From Ichthyophis bannanicus (lineage: Eukaryota > Chordata > Amphibia > Gymnophiona > Ichthyophiidae): 64,000 nt of DNA. A program made the translations under genes and the position numbers. The stretch spans positions 310,001 through 374,000 of the forward strand of contig JAWIIG010000038.1 of assembly GCA_033557465.1 (NCBI GenBank). Direction: 5' to 3'. Below the pieces are notes generated by a model. It had not been told where the DNA came from and did not search any database. It worked only from the letters and a program-made list of their open reading frames with translations. Positions 28,308-40,130 of the stretch are shown piece after piece (within the stretch, counting starts at the first letter, position 1; every line of letters begins with the position of its first letter).

Positions 28308-28330
28308 CGGCCAGAGAAGACAAAAGAAGA

Positions 28331-30003
28331 TTATATGTCTGCAATGATAGCAAACCCAGACCCCCCCTCCTCTCTAGGTCTCATCAAAACCGCCAACGCT
28401 ATCCGAGATCTTCTTCCCCTCCAAATAAACCTAGCCATATGCTTCTGCAATATCTCCAGGTCTCTACTCAACAACCACACTGGCAAGTGCCGCAACATAT
28501 ACACCCACCTTGGCAACTCTATCATTTGCAGCAACGCCACCCGCCCCATTACAGAAATGGGGAGATCTTTCCATTTCCGCAGACGACCTAGTGTTTGAGC
28601 AAACATCGGGGCAATGTTAACCCCATATAGCTCGGCCGTGTGAGCTGGTATCTGGATTCCAAGGTATCGGAGCTTACCCGGTGCCCAAAGCAGCAGAAAT
28701 GTCCCCTTCCAACTCGGCCGTGCCCACCCACCGACGTCCAAAACCAGGGATTTACTCTTATTTATACGGATCCCTGAAAACATTCCAAAAGACTCAATCA
28801 TCTCCAAAGCACCCTCCAGAGATTGTTGCGGGTCCTGCAAACACAACAACATATCATCAGCAAAGGCACTCACTTTAATCCCTCCCCCTCTCCATTCCAA
28901 CCCCCGCACCTCTGCCGCCTCAATAAGAGATATTAACAATGGTTCCAACTGCAATACAAACAAGAGGAGAGATATGGGGCATCCCTGACGCGTCCCCCGC
29001 TGCAGAGAAAAGGTCTGAGAGCAGACCCCCCACTAGTCACGCAGGCCAACGGGTCCCTATAGAGCGCCTTGACCCATTCAAGGAAAGCCCCTTCGAATCC
29101 AAATCTAGTTAAGACCTCTAACATGTATGACCACGATACCCGGTCAAAAGCCTTCTCGGCGTCCATACTTACTAGGATCAGAGGTATATTCTGCCGAAGA
29201 CAATCCTCCATTCTCAACAGCACCTTGCTGATGTTCGAGAAGGTATCTCGCCCCTTAACAAAGCCCGACTGATGACTGCCAACCAACCCGATCACAACCT
29301 TCTGCAGCCGAGCTGCCAGAACTGACGCCAGTATCTTTAAGTCATAGTTTATCAACGATATAGGCCGATACGACGCGGGATCCACTGGATCCTTGCCTGG
29401 CTTGGGTATGATAGTAATCGCTGCTGTGCGCATATCTCTGGGAAACCAACCCCTCTCCTGTACATCCTGAAAGAAGGCCATCAACGTGGGCGTCACCTGT
29501 GTCATCAATGCTTTATAGAACTCTGTCCCATAACCGTCTGGGCCCGGGGCCTTATGCGGCTTACCTGCTTTAATTATACTCTGTATCTCGCCCCCCGCAA
29601 TAGGCTTATTAAGTTCCCGCAGGTCTGCAGCCGCCAACTGTGGAAGCCGAAGTTTATCCAAGAACTGGCGTTCGTGCACTCTATCCTCCCCCTCAGGTGT
29701 ATAGAGGTCTTGGTAATATTGCCTAAAAACCTGAAGTATCATACCGGGCTCCATCTGCTGGACCCCATTTCTGTCCTTAATGACAGATACACTCGAGATA
29801 CCACCATGCTCCTTCACCAACCTTGCCAGGAGTTTCCCCGTCTGATCCCCATAACGGAACAGTTGATGTCGATAATACTGCATAGAGTGCACTGCCCGCT
29901 CTTGTAGAGCCTTGTTCAAAGCTTTCTGCACGTCCAAATAAGCCCACAGGCGCAGTGGGTCTGTCAGGATGACCCGTTTCGCTTCCTGGAGCCGGTGCGC
30001 CAA
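28331..30003 (-). pseudogene. L1 ORF2 reverse transcriptase domain
   Basis: The frame 30003-28933 has KAPGPDGYGTEFYKALM, YRPISLINYDLKILASVLA, HQSGFVKGRDTFSNISK and LVSMDAEKAFDRVSWSYMLE (a catalytic Asp). A frame change near 28960 leads to 28963-28331, with MFVLQLEPLLISLIEAAE and VSAFADDMLLCLQ (the FADD active site). Spacing and wording are those of L1, not CR1 or RTE. Active-site residues survive, but the frameshift inside the palm kills it. Confidence 0.85.
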
Positions 30004-30788
30004 CTCAGGATCCGCTCATTGACTCTCTTCCTTTCCTGAGCGACGTAGGCTATGATATGTCCTCTGAGGACCGCTTTACCCGCTTCCCAAAAGGTCGCCA
30101 CACTGACATCCGATGTATCGTTGTAGCACACATAGTCTTCCCAATGCTGAGCTAGATAATGGCGGAAGGCTTCATCCTGCCACAAATGTCCGGGAAAAGA
30201 CCATTTCTTCCCACTACTTGTTCTGCCTCTCCAATCCATAGTCACCCTAGCGTGGTCGGAGACCACCATAGGCTCAATCTCCACCTTAATCACTTTCCCA
30301 AAACTCTGTTTCCCTACCAGGATGTAGTCAATTCGAGACCACGTCTGGTGTGCTCTCGACAGATGTGTGTAGTCTCTTTCCCCAGCGTGGAGGATTCTCC
30401 AGGCATCCAGCAAATCTCCCATATTACAAAGGTATCCTACCCCTTTATTTGGCCATTCCTTACTGCCAGCTCTCCCATCTCCCAAGGACTTATCTAGGGC
30501 CGAATCATGCGGACAGTTAAAATCGCCCGCCAATATTATTGGGACATTAGGCGCTCCCAGGAGCTTCGCCAGTAGCATTTTGAAAAACTGGTGGTCATAA
30601 TTGTTCGGCGCATACACATTACCCAAGAACATCTCCTCTCCCTGGATTTTGGCATGGAGGAACACATATCTCCCCTGTGGGTCTGACTCTTCTTTTATAA
30701 CCTCCACCGCAACCCCTTTAGAGATCAAGATCGCCACCCCTCTTTTCCTTTGGGCCAGTGTTTTATAGTTTTTTGTGCTGTACTTCAA
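29964..30788 (-). pseudogene. L1 ORF2 endonuclease domain (N-terminus missing)
   Basis: AP-endonuclease-like blocks: RKRGVAILISKGVAVEV, FLGNVYAPNN, ILAGDFNCPHDSALD (metal-binding Asp/Asn), WSRIDYILVGKQ and VVSDHARVTMDW (the catalytic SDH). The domain nicks target DNA to prime reverse transcription. The usual N-terminal metal-binding Asn/Glu blocks lie in the missing part. The frame ends at 29964 and the RT continues in a different frame. Confidence 0.85.
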
Positions 30789-30795
30789 ACTGACA

Positions 30796-31422
30796 TCAGG
30801 ACAGATTTCTTAAAACCCTAGTTTCAAATTGTATTCTTTGTTCACCAAAGTATGCATGGATGGCACATGCCAAAATATTTTGTCTTTACAAATTTTGAAC
30901 TAATAATGCCTCTCTTATTATGTGAATCTGCATGATATTTAAGTTTCTCCAGAAAAAAAAATCATGAAAGTAAAATCTCTTGCAAAGAGCACTGCGAGAC
31001 ACTTTCCTTGTATTTTTTAAGGAAATCTTTGCTTGCACAATTTAGTAGATGAGCTTTTCCCTTCTAAAATTTGCAAGAAATTTATAATCTTTATGCAAAA
31101 GGTGTGCTATTCCTAAACTGTGCAAGCAATCCAACTTGTAGAGTGTCAAATTTTAGGTCCTACAGGAAGAGTTAAAATGTTTCAGAAATACTATTATAGA
31201 AAGACATTCTGTCTGTACTTATGACTGAGACGGAATGAAGGCAGAACGTACCATGTGCTAAGAATGAAGAGTGAAAACACAATATGACTAATGATTCTGT
31301 GTTTTTATACTTCACTCAGGATTCATAGATATAGAATGTCAGAAACCAAACTTGTGATCTGTAGTTTGTGGGTATTTTTTTCAGCATGAAAAAATATTGT
31401 TAAAGATTAATGTAATATAAGT
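30796..31422. other. Intronic sequence, nothing recognised
   Basis: AT-rich sequence without an open frame of note, RNA gene or repeat that I can name. Confidence 0.4.
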
Positions 31423-31597
31423 AGGGCCTAATATTCAGCAGTGATGGCTAGCGCATTTACAGCATTTAGCTGTCGCCGATGAATACTATTATTCATCATT
31501 TATATAGTGCTACAAGGCATATGCAGTGCTGTACAGACAAATATAAAAGACTGTCCCTGCTCGTCAGAGCTTACAGTCTAATCAAGACAGACAATAA
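31423..31597. repeat. Short interspersed repeats (ATATTCAG unit and ATATAGTGCTACAAG unit)
   Basis: 31424-31487: TAGGGCCTAATATTCAGCAG to GTCGCCGATGAATA, related to the ATATTCAG-ended repeats at 38705 and 34550. 31485-31597: TTTATATAGTGCTACAAGGC, GCAGTGCTGTACAGAC, AGCTTACAGTCTAATCAAGA, a short repeat tail that recurs at 52490-52540 and 59560-59680 in variant form. Confidence 0.5.
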
Positions 31598-34013
31598 GAA
31601 CATGAGAAATGCCATACTAGGTCAGACCAAGGTCCATCAAGCACAGTATCCAATTTCCAACAGTGGCCAATCCAGGTCACAGGTACCCGGTAGGTACCCA
31701 AAGTTTATAGCTTCCACAATGCTCGTCCTGGGGTAAGCAGTGGATTTCCCGGATCCTCTTTAATAATGGTTTATGGACCTTTCCTCCAGGAACTTGTCCA
31801 AACCATTTTTAAACCCAGCTACACTAACAGCTTTCACTACATCCTCCAGTAAAGAATTCCAGAGTTTGATTATGCGTTGAGTGAAAAAATATTTTCTTTT
31901 ATTAGTCTTAAATGGGTTATTGTAGCTTCATTGTGTGTCCTCTAGTCTTTCTATTTTTTTGATGGCATAAACAACCGATCTACATTAACCCTTCTATCAT
32001 ATCTCCCCTCAGCCTTCTCTTTTCCAAGTTGAAGAGCCTTTTCCAAGTTGAAGAGCCCTAACCTTTTAAGCCTTTCCTCATAGGGGTATCCTTCCATCCC
32101 CTTTACCATTTTGGTGGCTCTTCTCTGTACTTTTTCTAATTCCGCTATATCCTTTTTAATATATGGCGATCAGAATTGCACCCAATATTCAAGGTGCGGT
32201 CGAACTGTGGAATGATAGAGGCATTATAATATCCTTGCTTTTATTCTCCATTCCTTTCCTTATGTTTCCTAGCATTCTATTAGCTTTCTTGGCTGCTGCT
32301 GCACACTGGACAGAGGGTTTCAACGTATTATTCATGATAATGCCTTAATCTTCTTCCTGGGTGGTGGTTTCTAAGGTGGTACTCTGCATCGTGTAACCAA
32401 AGTTTGGGTTGTTCTTTCCTAGGTGCATAACTTTGCACTTGTTCGCATTAAATTTCATTAGTCATTTGGACGCCCAGTCTTCCAATTTTTCAAGGTCCTC
32501 TTGCAATTTTTCACAACCCTCTTGGGTTTTAACAACTTTGAATAGTTTTGTGTCATCTGCAAATTTGATCACTTCGCTCATTATTCCCATTTCCAGATCA
32601 TTTATGAATATGTTAAAAAGCAGCGGGCCCAGCACAGATCCCTGGGGTACTCCACTATTTACTTTTCTCCATTGAGAAAATTGGCCATTTAGCCCTACTC
32701 TCGGCCTCCTATCTTTTAACCAGTTTCTGATCCACAATACTACACTGCTTCCAATCACATGACCTTTTAATTTCGTCAAGAGTCTCTCATGATGGACCTT
32801 GTCAAAGGCTTTCTGAAAATCCAGACACACTATATCAACCTGCTCACCTTTGTCTACCTGTTTATTCACACCTTCAAAAAAATATAATAGATTAATAAGA
32901 CAAGACTTTCCTTGGCTAAATCCATGTTAGCTTTCTCCCATTAAACCATAACTATATACGTACATGATCAGTAATTGTATTCTTTTTAATGGTTTCTACC
33001 ATTTTACCCGGTACTGATCTCAGACTCACAGGTCTGTAGTTTCCCGGATCACCCCTGGAACGCTTTTTAAATATTGGCATTAGATTGGTCATTCTCCACT
33101 CTTAGGTACTACAGTTGATTTTAATGATAGTTCACAAATTACTAATAGTAGGTCTGCAATCTCATATGTCAGTTCTTTCACTACCCTTGGATGTATACGA
33201 TCTGGTCCAGGTAATTTGGTACGCTTTAGTTTATCAAATAGTTGTAATACATCATCCCAATTTATCGATATTTCTTTCAGTTCTTCCGATACATCACCTT
33301 TATATACCATTTCAGCCATGGGTAAATTCCCTACATCTTCTTTAGTAAAGACTGAAGCAAAGAATTCACTCAGTCTCTCCGCTATGGCCTTGTCTTCACT
33401 TAGTGCCCCATTTGCTCCTCTATTATCCAATGGTCCAACTGACTCTCTCACAGGATTTTTGCTACGAATGTACTTGAAAACATTTTTATTATGCATTTTA
33501 GCTTCCACCGCAAGCATTTTTTCAAATTCTCTCTTTGCCTGCCTTATCAATGCCTTGCATTTAACTTGCCAGTGCTTATGTTTCTCGTTTTCGTCATTTG
33601 GCTCCTTTTTCCATTTCCTGAAAGATGCTTTTTTGGCCGCAACAGCCTCTCTGACCTCGCCTTTAAACCATGCTGGCAGTTTTTTGGCCTGCCTTCCACT
33701 TTTCTTAAGGCATGGAATACATCTGTTATGGGCTTCCAAGATAGTATTTTTAAACAATGTCCATGCTTTATGCAAATCTTTAACCTTTGCAGCTGCTCCT
33801 TTTAGTCTTTTGTTAGCTATTTTCCTCATTTTATCATAGTCCCCCATTTGAAAGTTAAATGGGAGTACTGTGGATTTTCTTGCCGTCCTTCTTTCATTTA
33901 TTAAATCAAATGCGATCATGCTATGATCACTATTGCCAAGTGGCCCCAACACTCTTATCTCTTGCACCAGATCTTGCATGCCACTAAGGACTAGCTCCAA
34001 AATAGCTTCCCCT
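31598..34013 (-). mobile_element. CR1 LINE, minus strand, 3' half
   Basis: The 3' end on minus is near 31598 (AAGAACATGAGAAATGCC). Minus frames: 34000-33089 covers the endonuclease end and the linker to RT (LGPLGNSDHSMIAFDLINER; KSGRQAKKLPAWFKGEVREA), and 32869-32462 covers RT ([52 protein letters not shown]). The 5' end is cut in the endonuclease. Frames between the blocks are broken near 33090-32870 and after 32462. Head-to-head with the sense CR1 piece that begins at 34014. Confidence 0.85.
33089..34000 (-). pseudogene. CR1 ORF2 endonuclease end and linker (303 codons open)
   Basis: Begins within the endonuclease at the GNSDHSMIAF block (the catalytic SDH), then a Lys/Arg-rich linker, then the RT start with RTKLPGPDRIHPRVVKELTY and PKSGE at the break. 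It is the longest open CR1 stretch in the window. Confidence 0.75.
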
Positions 34014-34548
34014 CTTATCTCTTAGCTGAGAACAATGGCTACCCCAGGGATCTGTGCTAGGCTCGCTGCTATTTAACATATTTATAAATGACCTGAAAAT
34101 AGGAATAACAAGTGAGATGATCAAATTTGCAGATGACACAAAATGATTCCAAGTTGTTAAAAATTGCAAGAAAATCTTGATAAATTGGAAGGCAGGACAT
34201 CCAAATGGCAGATGGAATTTAATCTGGACAAATACAAAGTTATGTACTTAGGGAAGAATTATCCAAACTACGATTACACAATGCAAGGTTCCACATTAGG
34301 AACTACCACCCAGCAAAAGGGCCAAGAAAGCAAATAGAATGCTAGGAATCATAAGGAAAGGAATGGAGAATAAAACAAAGAATTTTATAATGCCTCTATA
34401 TTGTTCCATGGTTCGACCGCACCTTGAATATTGTATGCAATTCTGGTCGCCGTATCTTAAAAATGATACAGCAGAATTAGAAAAGGTACAGAGAAGACCA
34501 CCAAAATGTAAAGGGGATAGAGGGATACTCCTATGAGGAAAGGCTAAA
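34014..34548 (+). mobile_element. CR1 LINE fragment, plus strand (RT middle)
   Basis: Starts in the RT at CCCCAGGGATCTGTGCTAGG and continues through TTTGCAGATGACACAAAATG (the active site, followed by a stop), GGAATTTAATCTGGACAAAT and, at 34339-34536, RPHLEYCMQFWSPYLKNDTA. It overlaps in content with the minus copy beside it, so the pair is an inverted duplication of RT sequence or two copies and not a simple twin-primed 5' inversion. Confidence 0.75.
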
Positions 34549-34836
34549 CCCGAATATTCAATGCTGAGGCCATATCTGTCCACCTGCATTGAATATCCGG
34601 ATCAACTGCACAGCCTGGAAGCTAATCAGGCAGTGGCGATATTCTGCAGGGTTCACTTCTTTGGTTTTGTATTGCTGCAGTTAGCAATATTGTGTGCTCA
34701 CAGCTGCTACATTGCAGAGATAGCAGGCCCCAAATTGGCAGTACATGCATATCTCTCTCATGCATACTCATTATGGTTATCCTGAAAACCCGACTGGCTA
34801 GGTGTATCCGAGGACTGAGTTGAGAACCACTGCTCT
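34549..34836. repeat. Short nonautonomous repeats, including half of a palindromic hAT-like MITE
   Basis: 34555-34640 has paired GAATATTCAATGC and GCATTGAATATCC. 34742-34836 (CATATCTCTCTCATGCATAC, GGTTATCCTGAAAACCCGAC, TTGAGAACCACTGCTC) is one half of a widespread palindromic MITE ending in ..GGTTGGGAACCACTG. Only one arm is here. Confidence 0.5.
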
Positions 34837-35562
34837 ATATGTAGTATCATAGTACTATCAGTAGCTCTTATTTGGCAGCCAGAACTCCAGCAGTAATACT
34901 GCAATAATAATACTAGGGGATGGCACCACTATTTTTAAAGTGTCAAGTGCCAGGGCAAGAACGACTGGGTATCAACTCTTGCTCCTTACTACCCACCATA
35001 GAGCACCAGTAAGTTCTGGGAAGAGGGAAGGAGGAGCCTAGATTTTTTTTAATTGGAATTGGTGTGGTATTATCATTGTCTTCCAGGAACCTGGGGGGGG
35101 GGGGGGTGGTGGAGGGTAAAGAGGTGGTCAGTGAGGGGATGCCCTTTATTTTTAAAAGGGCTGGAGATGGTTTTGCGGGGTGGAGCTACATATGTTTGTA
35201 AAGTGGTGGGGGGAGTCTTTTATTTATTTTTTTATCTTTTAACACACAGCCCCTTTAACTTGTTCCTGGGAGTAAGTTAATCCCACATCTGGAGGTGGTG
35301 TTAACTGAACATGAATAACGCAACTTGTGAAGTTTCATACAAATTGCATTTTTCCAAATAATGAACTGCTATGCATGTAACACAGCTTATTGTTTAATGC
35401 ATGTTGGTCACATCTTATGATGAAATAACAGACATTCAGTGCAAATAACACACGTGCTACATGGTTTCAACCTGTGTCGCTTGCTCTTCAACCTATACTG
35501 TTACTATAACATAGCTTAGTAAATAGATCTCTTAAAATGTCTTTGCAAAGTGACTTGTACAC
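34837..35562. other. Intronic sequence, nothing recognised
   Basis: Includes a G run (35093-35106) and GT-rich sequence. No gene or named repeat is visible. Confidence 0.4.
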
Positions 35563-35565
35563 TTA

Positions 35566-35693
35566 GGGGCTTGTTTACAAAGCCGCGGTAGTGGTTCGCG
35601 ATCGCGATCGCAGCCGCGGCCCCATTGAAATCAATGGGGCCGCGGCTCCGATTACGATCGCAAACCGCTACCGCGGCTTTGTAAACAAGCCCC
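35566..35693. mobile_element. Palindromic MITE, PIF/Harbinger-like
   Basis: 128 bp that folds on itself almost completely: GGGGCTTGTTTACAAAGCCG at the left end pairs with CGGCTTTGTAAACAAGCCCC at the right, and the centre is GGCCCCATTGAAATCAATGG. TTA lies on both sides (35563-35565 and 35694-35696), the target duplication of PIF/Harbinger elements. It has no coding capacity. It is GC- and CG-rich, with several GATCG sites, unlike the AT-rich flanks, and few bases break the pairing, so it looks young. Confidence 0.9.
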
Positions 35694-36025
35694 TTAGTGT
35701 GATTGAAAAGTGTGAGTCAAAGGACAACGGATAACATGCCTAAAATGCAAATCTTAAAGATAGCAGGAGATAATACCCTTGCTAGTCTAATAAGTTTTAG
35801 GCTGTAAACCTTTGGGATTGTTACCATGCCTTCTACAGGTATCTTTATATTTTATTTTAGGCAGGTTTATACATTATTTTCTCCCCTTTCACTTTGAGCA
35901 TGTGATTTTATTTATTTTTTCTTGGAATTGGGCATGCAGTTAAAAAGTGCTTAGTTCTTGGAACTTTTTCAGATAAAACAGAGTTGACATGTTTGTATAC
36001 CTAATGAAGTTCTGTTATTTTTCAG

Positions 36026-36098
36026 GTTAGCGCTGTACGTATATGAATATTTGCTTCATGTGGGAGCACAGAAATCTGCTCAAACATTTTTGTCAGAG
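36026..36098 (+). CDS. SSBP2/SSBP3/SSBP4: Host exon of an SSBP2/3/4-family gene (LisH region)
   Basis: 73-nt exon. The pyrimidine-rich TGTTATTTTTCAG precedes 36026 and GTAAGT follows 36098. It translates (entry phase 2, exit phase 0) to a stretch including [19 protein letters not shown], the N-terminal LisH-containing segment shared by vertebrate SSBP2, SSBP3 and SSBP4. These proteins stabilise LDB1/LMO/LIM-homeodomain complexes in the nucleus and bind single-stranded DNA. The first base completes a Lys codon begun in the previous exon, and the next exon would start with the IRWEKN block of the family. The paralog cannot be chosen from this exon. No other exon of the gene is visible, so both neighbouring introns are long and full of transposons. 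Confidence 0.9.
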
Positions 36099-36254
36099 GT
36101 AAGTTTTGTCTCCTTTTCTTTCCTTTTGCTATTTTGGGCATATGCATATGTTCCCAGATCCCCTAATCAGACCACTGCACCTTCACATTCTATCTTCCTT
36201 CCAAATCAATCCCTGTACCAACAACCACTTCAAAATGGCACACTGTCGCTTTAA

Positions 36255-38690
36255 ACGTTTTGACAGGATTTCCTTTTTAGACAATGTCATCCCGGACTAA
36301 CCACAAACTCCAATGACCTGGACTTCATTCCTAGTAACTGGCAGGATGTTATAAGCAAATATGCTACCGCACCTCTCTCCAAAGTAATAGGCCCCCGCCA
36401 CCACCCCTTTACTGCATGGTGCACCCCAGAACTCAAAGAACTGAAGCGTGAACTCAGAAGGCACAAACGCAAATGGAGACACACCCTAGAGGACAAATTC
36501 AAGGAAAGATACAGTACTTGTCTAGCCTACACAATTATCAGATCCAAGACAACGAAGCCAATAAAATATATCACACAAACTTAATCATGAAATCACTCAG
36601 TAAACCAGAGAGCTGTTTGACATTGTGAAATCCTGACACAAGAAAACATCCAACCATCTGATTACCACACCATTTCCAAACAAAATACCTTAATTCCCCT
36701 CTTTGGAGACCTGCATCTTGCAAACAAATCCCTACTAACAATCTCTCATCCATCATCCCTTCAATCCTTTAGCTCAGTTACCCCAGAAAACTTTGAGAAC
36801 ATAATCCACAGTCTCAATAGCACTACATCTCCATTAGACTCTTGCCCAGTAAGCAGGGTCAAGATATCAAGAACAGAGTTAGCCCCAATCCTGTCCAAGA
36901 CGGTACATCTCTCACTTACCCAAGAATACATCCCCACCAGCCTAAAGACTGCATCGATATGCCCACTCCTTAAGAATCCCAAGCTAGATCCAAGTGCCCA
37001 AAGCTCATATTGGCCAATCTCAAGCTTACTCTTCCTGGCAAAAATTGTGGAAAAGACTGTGCTACACCAGATGCAGGACCACATTAACTCCAGTGCACCA
37101 CTTGACATTCAACAACATGGATTCCGACCTGGACATGGTTTAGAAACGTTATTAATTTCACTCATAGACACACTCATGAAAGGCATTGAAAGCCCTAAGC
37201 AAGGCTTTGTCCTGATTTTTCTGGATACAGCCACTACATTCAACACAATCTGCCATAAAATCCTCTTACAGTGCTTACAGAGCATTGGAATTCAAAACAT
37301 GGCATTAAAATGATTTCACTCATACCTATTTGGTCGTCTGTAGCTCATTCAATCTGATGTCAATACTTCTGAATCTTGCTTGCAAAAACAAGGAGTCCAA
37401 CAAGGATCCACCTTATCCGCATTGTTATTCAATATCTATATCTGACTGGTTTGCGACATCATCCAAGCTCATAATGTCCTTTAACACTTTTATGCAGACA
37501 ACATTATGATCTATGCACCACTTTATGAGCAACATACTCTGCAATAATAAACTGTTTTAAAGCAGTCGCCCAATGGCTGTCTGAACAATGTCTCACCATT
37601 AATTATAAGAAGACTGAGGTGCTCTTTATAACCAGAGACCAATATTTCTCCCTACCTGCATTGCTAAAAGTGAACAACACAGATTTAGTTGTAAAATCAG
37701 AAGTGCCTTATCGTGGTGAAATCATAGATCAATGCCTCACACTACACTCGCATATGAGCAAAGTAACACAAACCATCTTCAATAAAATAAGGGTTCTTCA
37801 GTACCGTAGACCTCTCCTCAACATATGACTTTAGAATTGTATTTCAAGCATTAATATTCCCTCATTTTGACTTTTGCAATTCCATCTTTCAAGGAATCCC
37901 AAAAAGCTCCTTCTACCCATTTCAACTTGCTAAACATGTAGCTGCTTGAATACTCACGGGTGCACCCAGATTCAGCCATATTACCCCCATATTAAAGGAA
38001 CTTCATTGGCTACCTATTCATTGCTTCATTAAATACAAAATACTCATAGCAACCTTCAAAATCTATCACAAATCAACCTCATTGTACTTTACAGCAGCTG
38101 CTACAAAAACACCAGAAAACAGGCTCAGACGATCGGCTACTCAAAATATGTTTGCATTTCCCCAAGAGTTGACAAAGAGGAACCAGACTACATGGCTAGA
38201 TTCTTCTCTCTATATGCTCCAAGTTTCTGGAATGCTCTCCCACAAGATATCAGAACCACCTCAGACCTCATGACCTTCCACAAGCTATTAAAAACCTTTC
38301 TGTTTACAGATCATTTCAAAGGTATAACCTGAATTGATTGACACATCTCTCCAGTCACCTCCAGGACAGCCTCTACCCTTCCTATTTATTAGATTATCTT
38401 CAATTGCCCTGGCCATAAGTCCCTACCATTCCCTGCTTCCCCTCCTCTACCCTGCACCAGTTTACGATCATGTTAATTTGAGTTATCCCACCCCTTTCCC
38501 CATTACAGTGCCTACTGTATTTGTTCATATCCCTACCCCTATTGCAAGGTTACAATGTTTACTGTAACTGTTACGATGTTCACTGTATTGTTTTAGTTGT
38601 GTTCCATGTAAACCACCTTGACCTTTAGAAATGCGATCTAGAAAACTGTTGAATAAAGAGAGAAAATAAATGTATGTGTGTATATGTATG
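36255..38690 (+). mobile_element. L2-clade LINE, plus strand, 5'-truncated and decayed
   Basis: Blocks in order: the linker before RT (HPFTAWCTPELKELKRELRR near 36400), RT (TVLHQMQDHINSSAPLDIQQ and HGFRPGHGLETLLISLIDTL, 37047-37313; FVLIFLDTATTFNTICHKIL), LFITRDQYFSLPALLKVNNT (37619-37828), then the C-terminal PSFWNALPQDI-type block near 38230. The 3' end is TGTAAACCACCTTGACC and GAATAAAGAGAG near 38650, then a (TG/TA)n stretch. Many stops are present. It begins about 150 bases downstream of the SSBP exon. Confidence 0.8.
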
Positions 38691-38702
38691 TATATATATA
38701 TC

Positions 38703-39121
38703 AAGGGCCCAATATTCAGAGTAATTAATGCAGTTAGTAGACCTGCTAACCATATTAATTGCGGTGGTTAGTGCCGTTGAATGTCCCCAGATGCTGCCTG
38801 TACAAGCCCCGATGCTAGCCGGCTAGCGTCAGGGCATTCCATGGGCTGTGTGGAAGTACGCCAGGGGATGACTGGGCAGCAGCAATATTGAACCGCCGCC
38901 CAGTTATCTCTAAGCGGCGAAAGTGAGGTATCTTAAAGGCTGGCCTAACTTTCACTGCAGAAGCTTAACTGGACAGCAGCTAAATATTGCTGTGCCTGGT
39001 TAGCTTCAGTGCTCTCCACTTGATCCAAATATTCAGTGCTAGTGGCCTGATAAGGCTCTGGCATTTAATATCTGGGTTTTAAGTTCAGCGGCGATGGCTA
39101 GCCACTGCTGCTGAATATCCT
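38703..39121. mobile_element. Nonautonomous DNA element with ATATTCAG ends
   Basis: GGGCCCAATATTCAGAG at the left and CTGCTGAATATCCTGTC at the right are partial inverted ends. The interior is rich in GCTAGC, GGCTAG and TTAACTGG blocks that pair internally. A C run and an A run follow (39126-39150). hAT-like by general form; the family is not certain. Confidence 0.5.
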
Positions 39122-39149
39122 GTCTCCCCCCCCCCCCAAAAAAAAAAAT

Positions 39150-40130
39150 TTCTGTTCCAAGCATGTCTTCACATGATATATGTTGTGTGTTACTTGTGGT
39201 CAGAGAATTCAAATAACCAACTCTTCTTTTGAATGTTCTGGTAATGAAGCATCACATTGGAAAACATACTTGGATTCTTAAAGGACTGTTACTTGATTTT
39301 TTAAAGGAAAGTTGCATGTTCTGTGGCCTGAAGATTCTTTTAGAGCAGCTATGTCTATAAGCACATCATGAAGTGCCTTGCACGCATTGCATCAGATCTT
39401 CTCATATTTGTGATGTCATAAATGATACAGCCTGCATAAACAAATTGGCTCCATTCCATGTGGAATAATTTGACTTACTGTGTGCCTGCGCAAGGAATTC
39501 AGGGGATTATTGCATTGCGATCATGATGACTTGGCAATGCAGTTTTTAATCGATGAGATTGTTACTGTGTGTTATATATACTTTGGAAATTTTGTACAGT
39601 ACACAGAGGGTAAAGTTTTCTTTTCAAATAGTTTCTGTTTTTGCGTATAGCAGATGTAATTTGTTTCCTTTTCATGCCAAACAGTAGTTTCAGTGATAAC
39701 TCTTGTATGAGTCAGCTGTTAGTTGGATGCAATAGCAGCACATCAGTGATTTGCTTTTAACTGCTAATAGAAATGAGATCCCTCACTTGGTTTGCAGCTT
39801 GTTGTGCTGGGAGAGCTTGAGTGCATCAGTGATTATGAGGGCTAAGCTATCGGTGTTGGTGGCAGAGAATCACATTTCTGTGACAATGGCAACAACACTA
39901 GAATTACCTGCGTGGAAGAAAGGCCTGGCAGTCTACTTTCGTAGCTTGCCACAAAAGTTCAGTGGATAGTCACAGCAAAAGAAATTGCACTGTAGTTCTG
40001 GAAGTTGAGATCCCTAGGTCAGAAGGCACTCAGCTGACTACTGGGGAGGAGTTGAAGACTTTTTAGAGTAAAGCCAGCATTTATGATGTGGTTGGATCAA
40101 AACCCTTGGGACATCTGACTGCTGATGTAG
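39150..40130. other. Intronic sequence, nothing recognised
   Basis: Mostly unique-looking AT-rich sequence. The last ~200 bases before 40131 may already belong to the RTE 5' region, but no frame is preserved there. Confidence 0.35.

Larger units (their letters stand above)
26517..30795 (-). mobile_element. L1 LINE, minus strand, 5'-truncated in the endonuclease
   Basis: The 3' end on minus is near 26517 with AATAAAAATGATTTT. A C-rich plus-strand region at 27040-27130 is the G-rich 3'UTR of the element. Open pieces on minus: 30788-29964 endonuclease, 30003-28933 and 28963-28331 RT, 28307-27966 and 27812-27069 C-terminal domain. The endonuclease N-terminus (about 70 residues) is absent, so this is an ordinary 5'-truncated insertion that has since gained frameshifts. 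Confidence 0.88.

Noticed and set aside
34014..34548. Twin-priming inversion of one CR1
   Set aside because: The inverted piece repeats RT sequence already present in the minus copy instead of supplying the missing 5' part.
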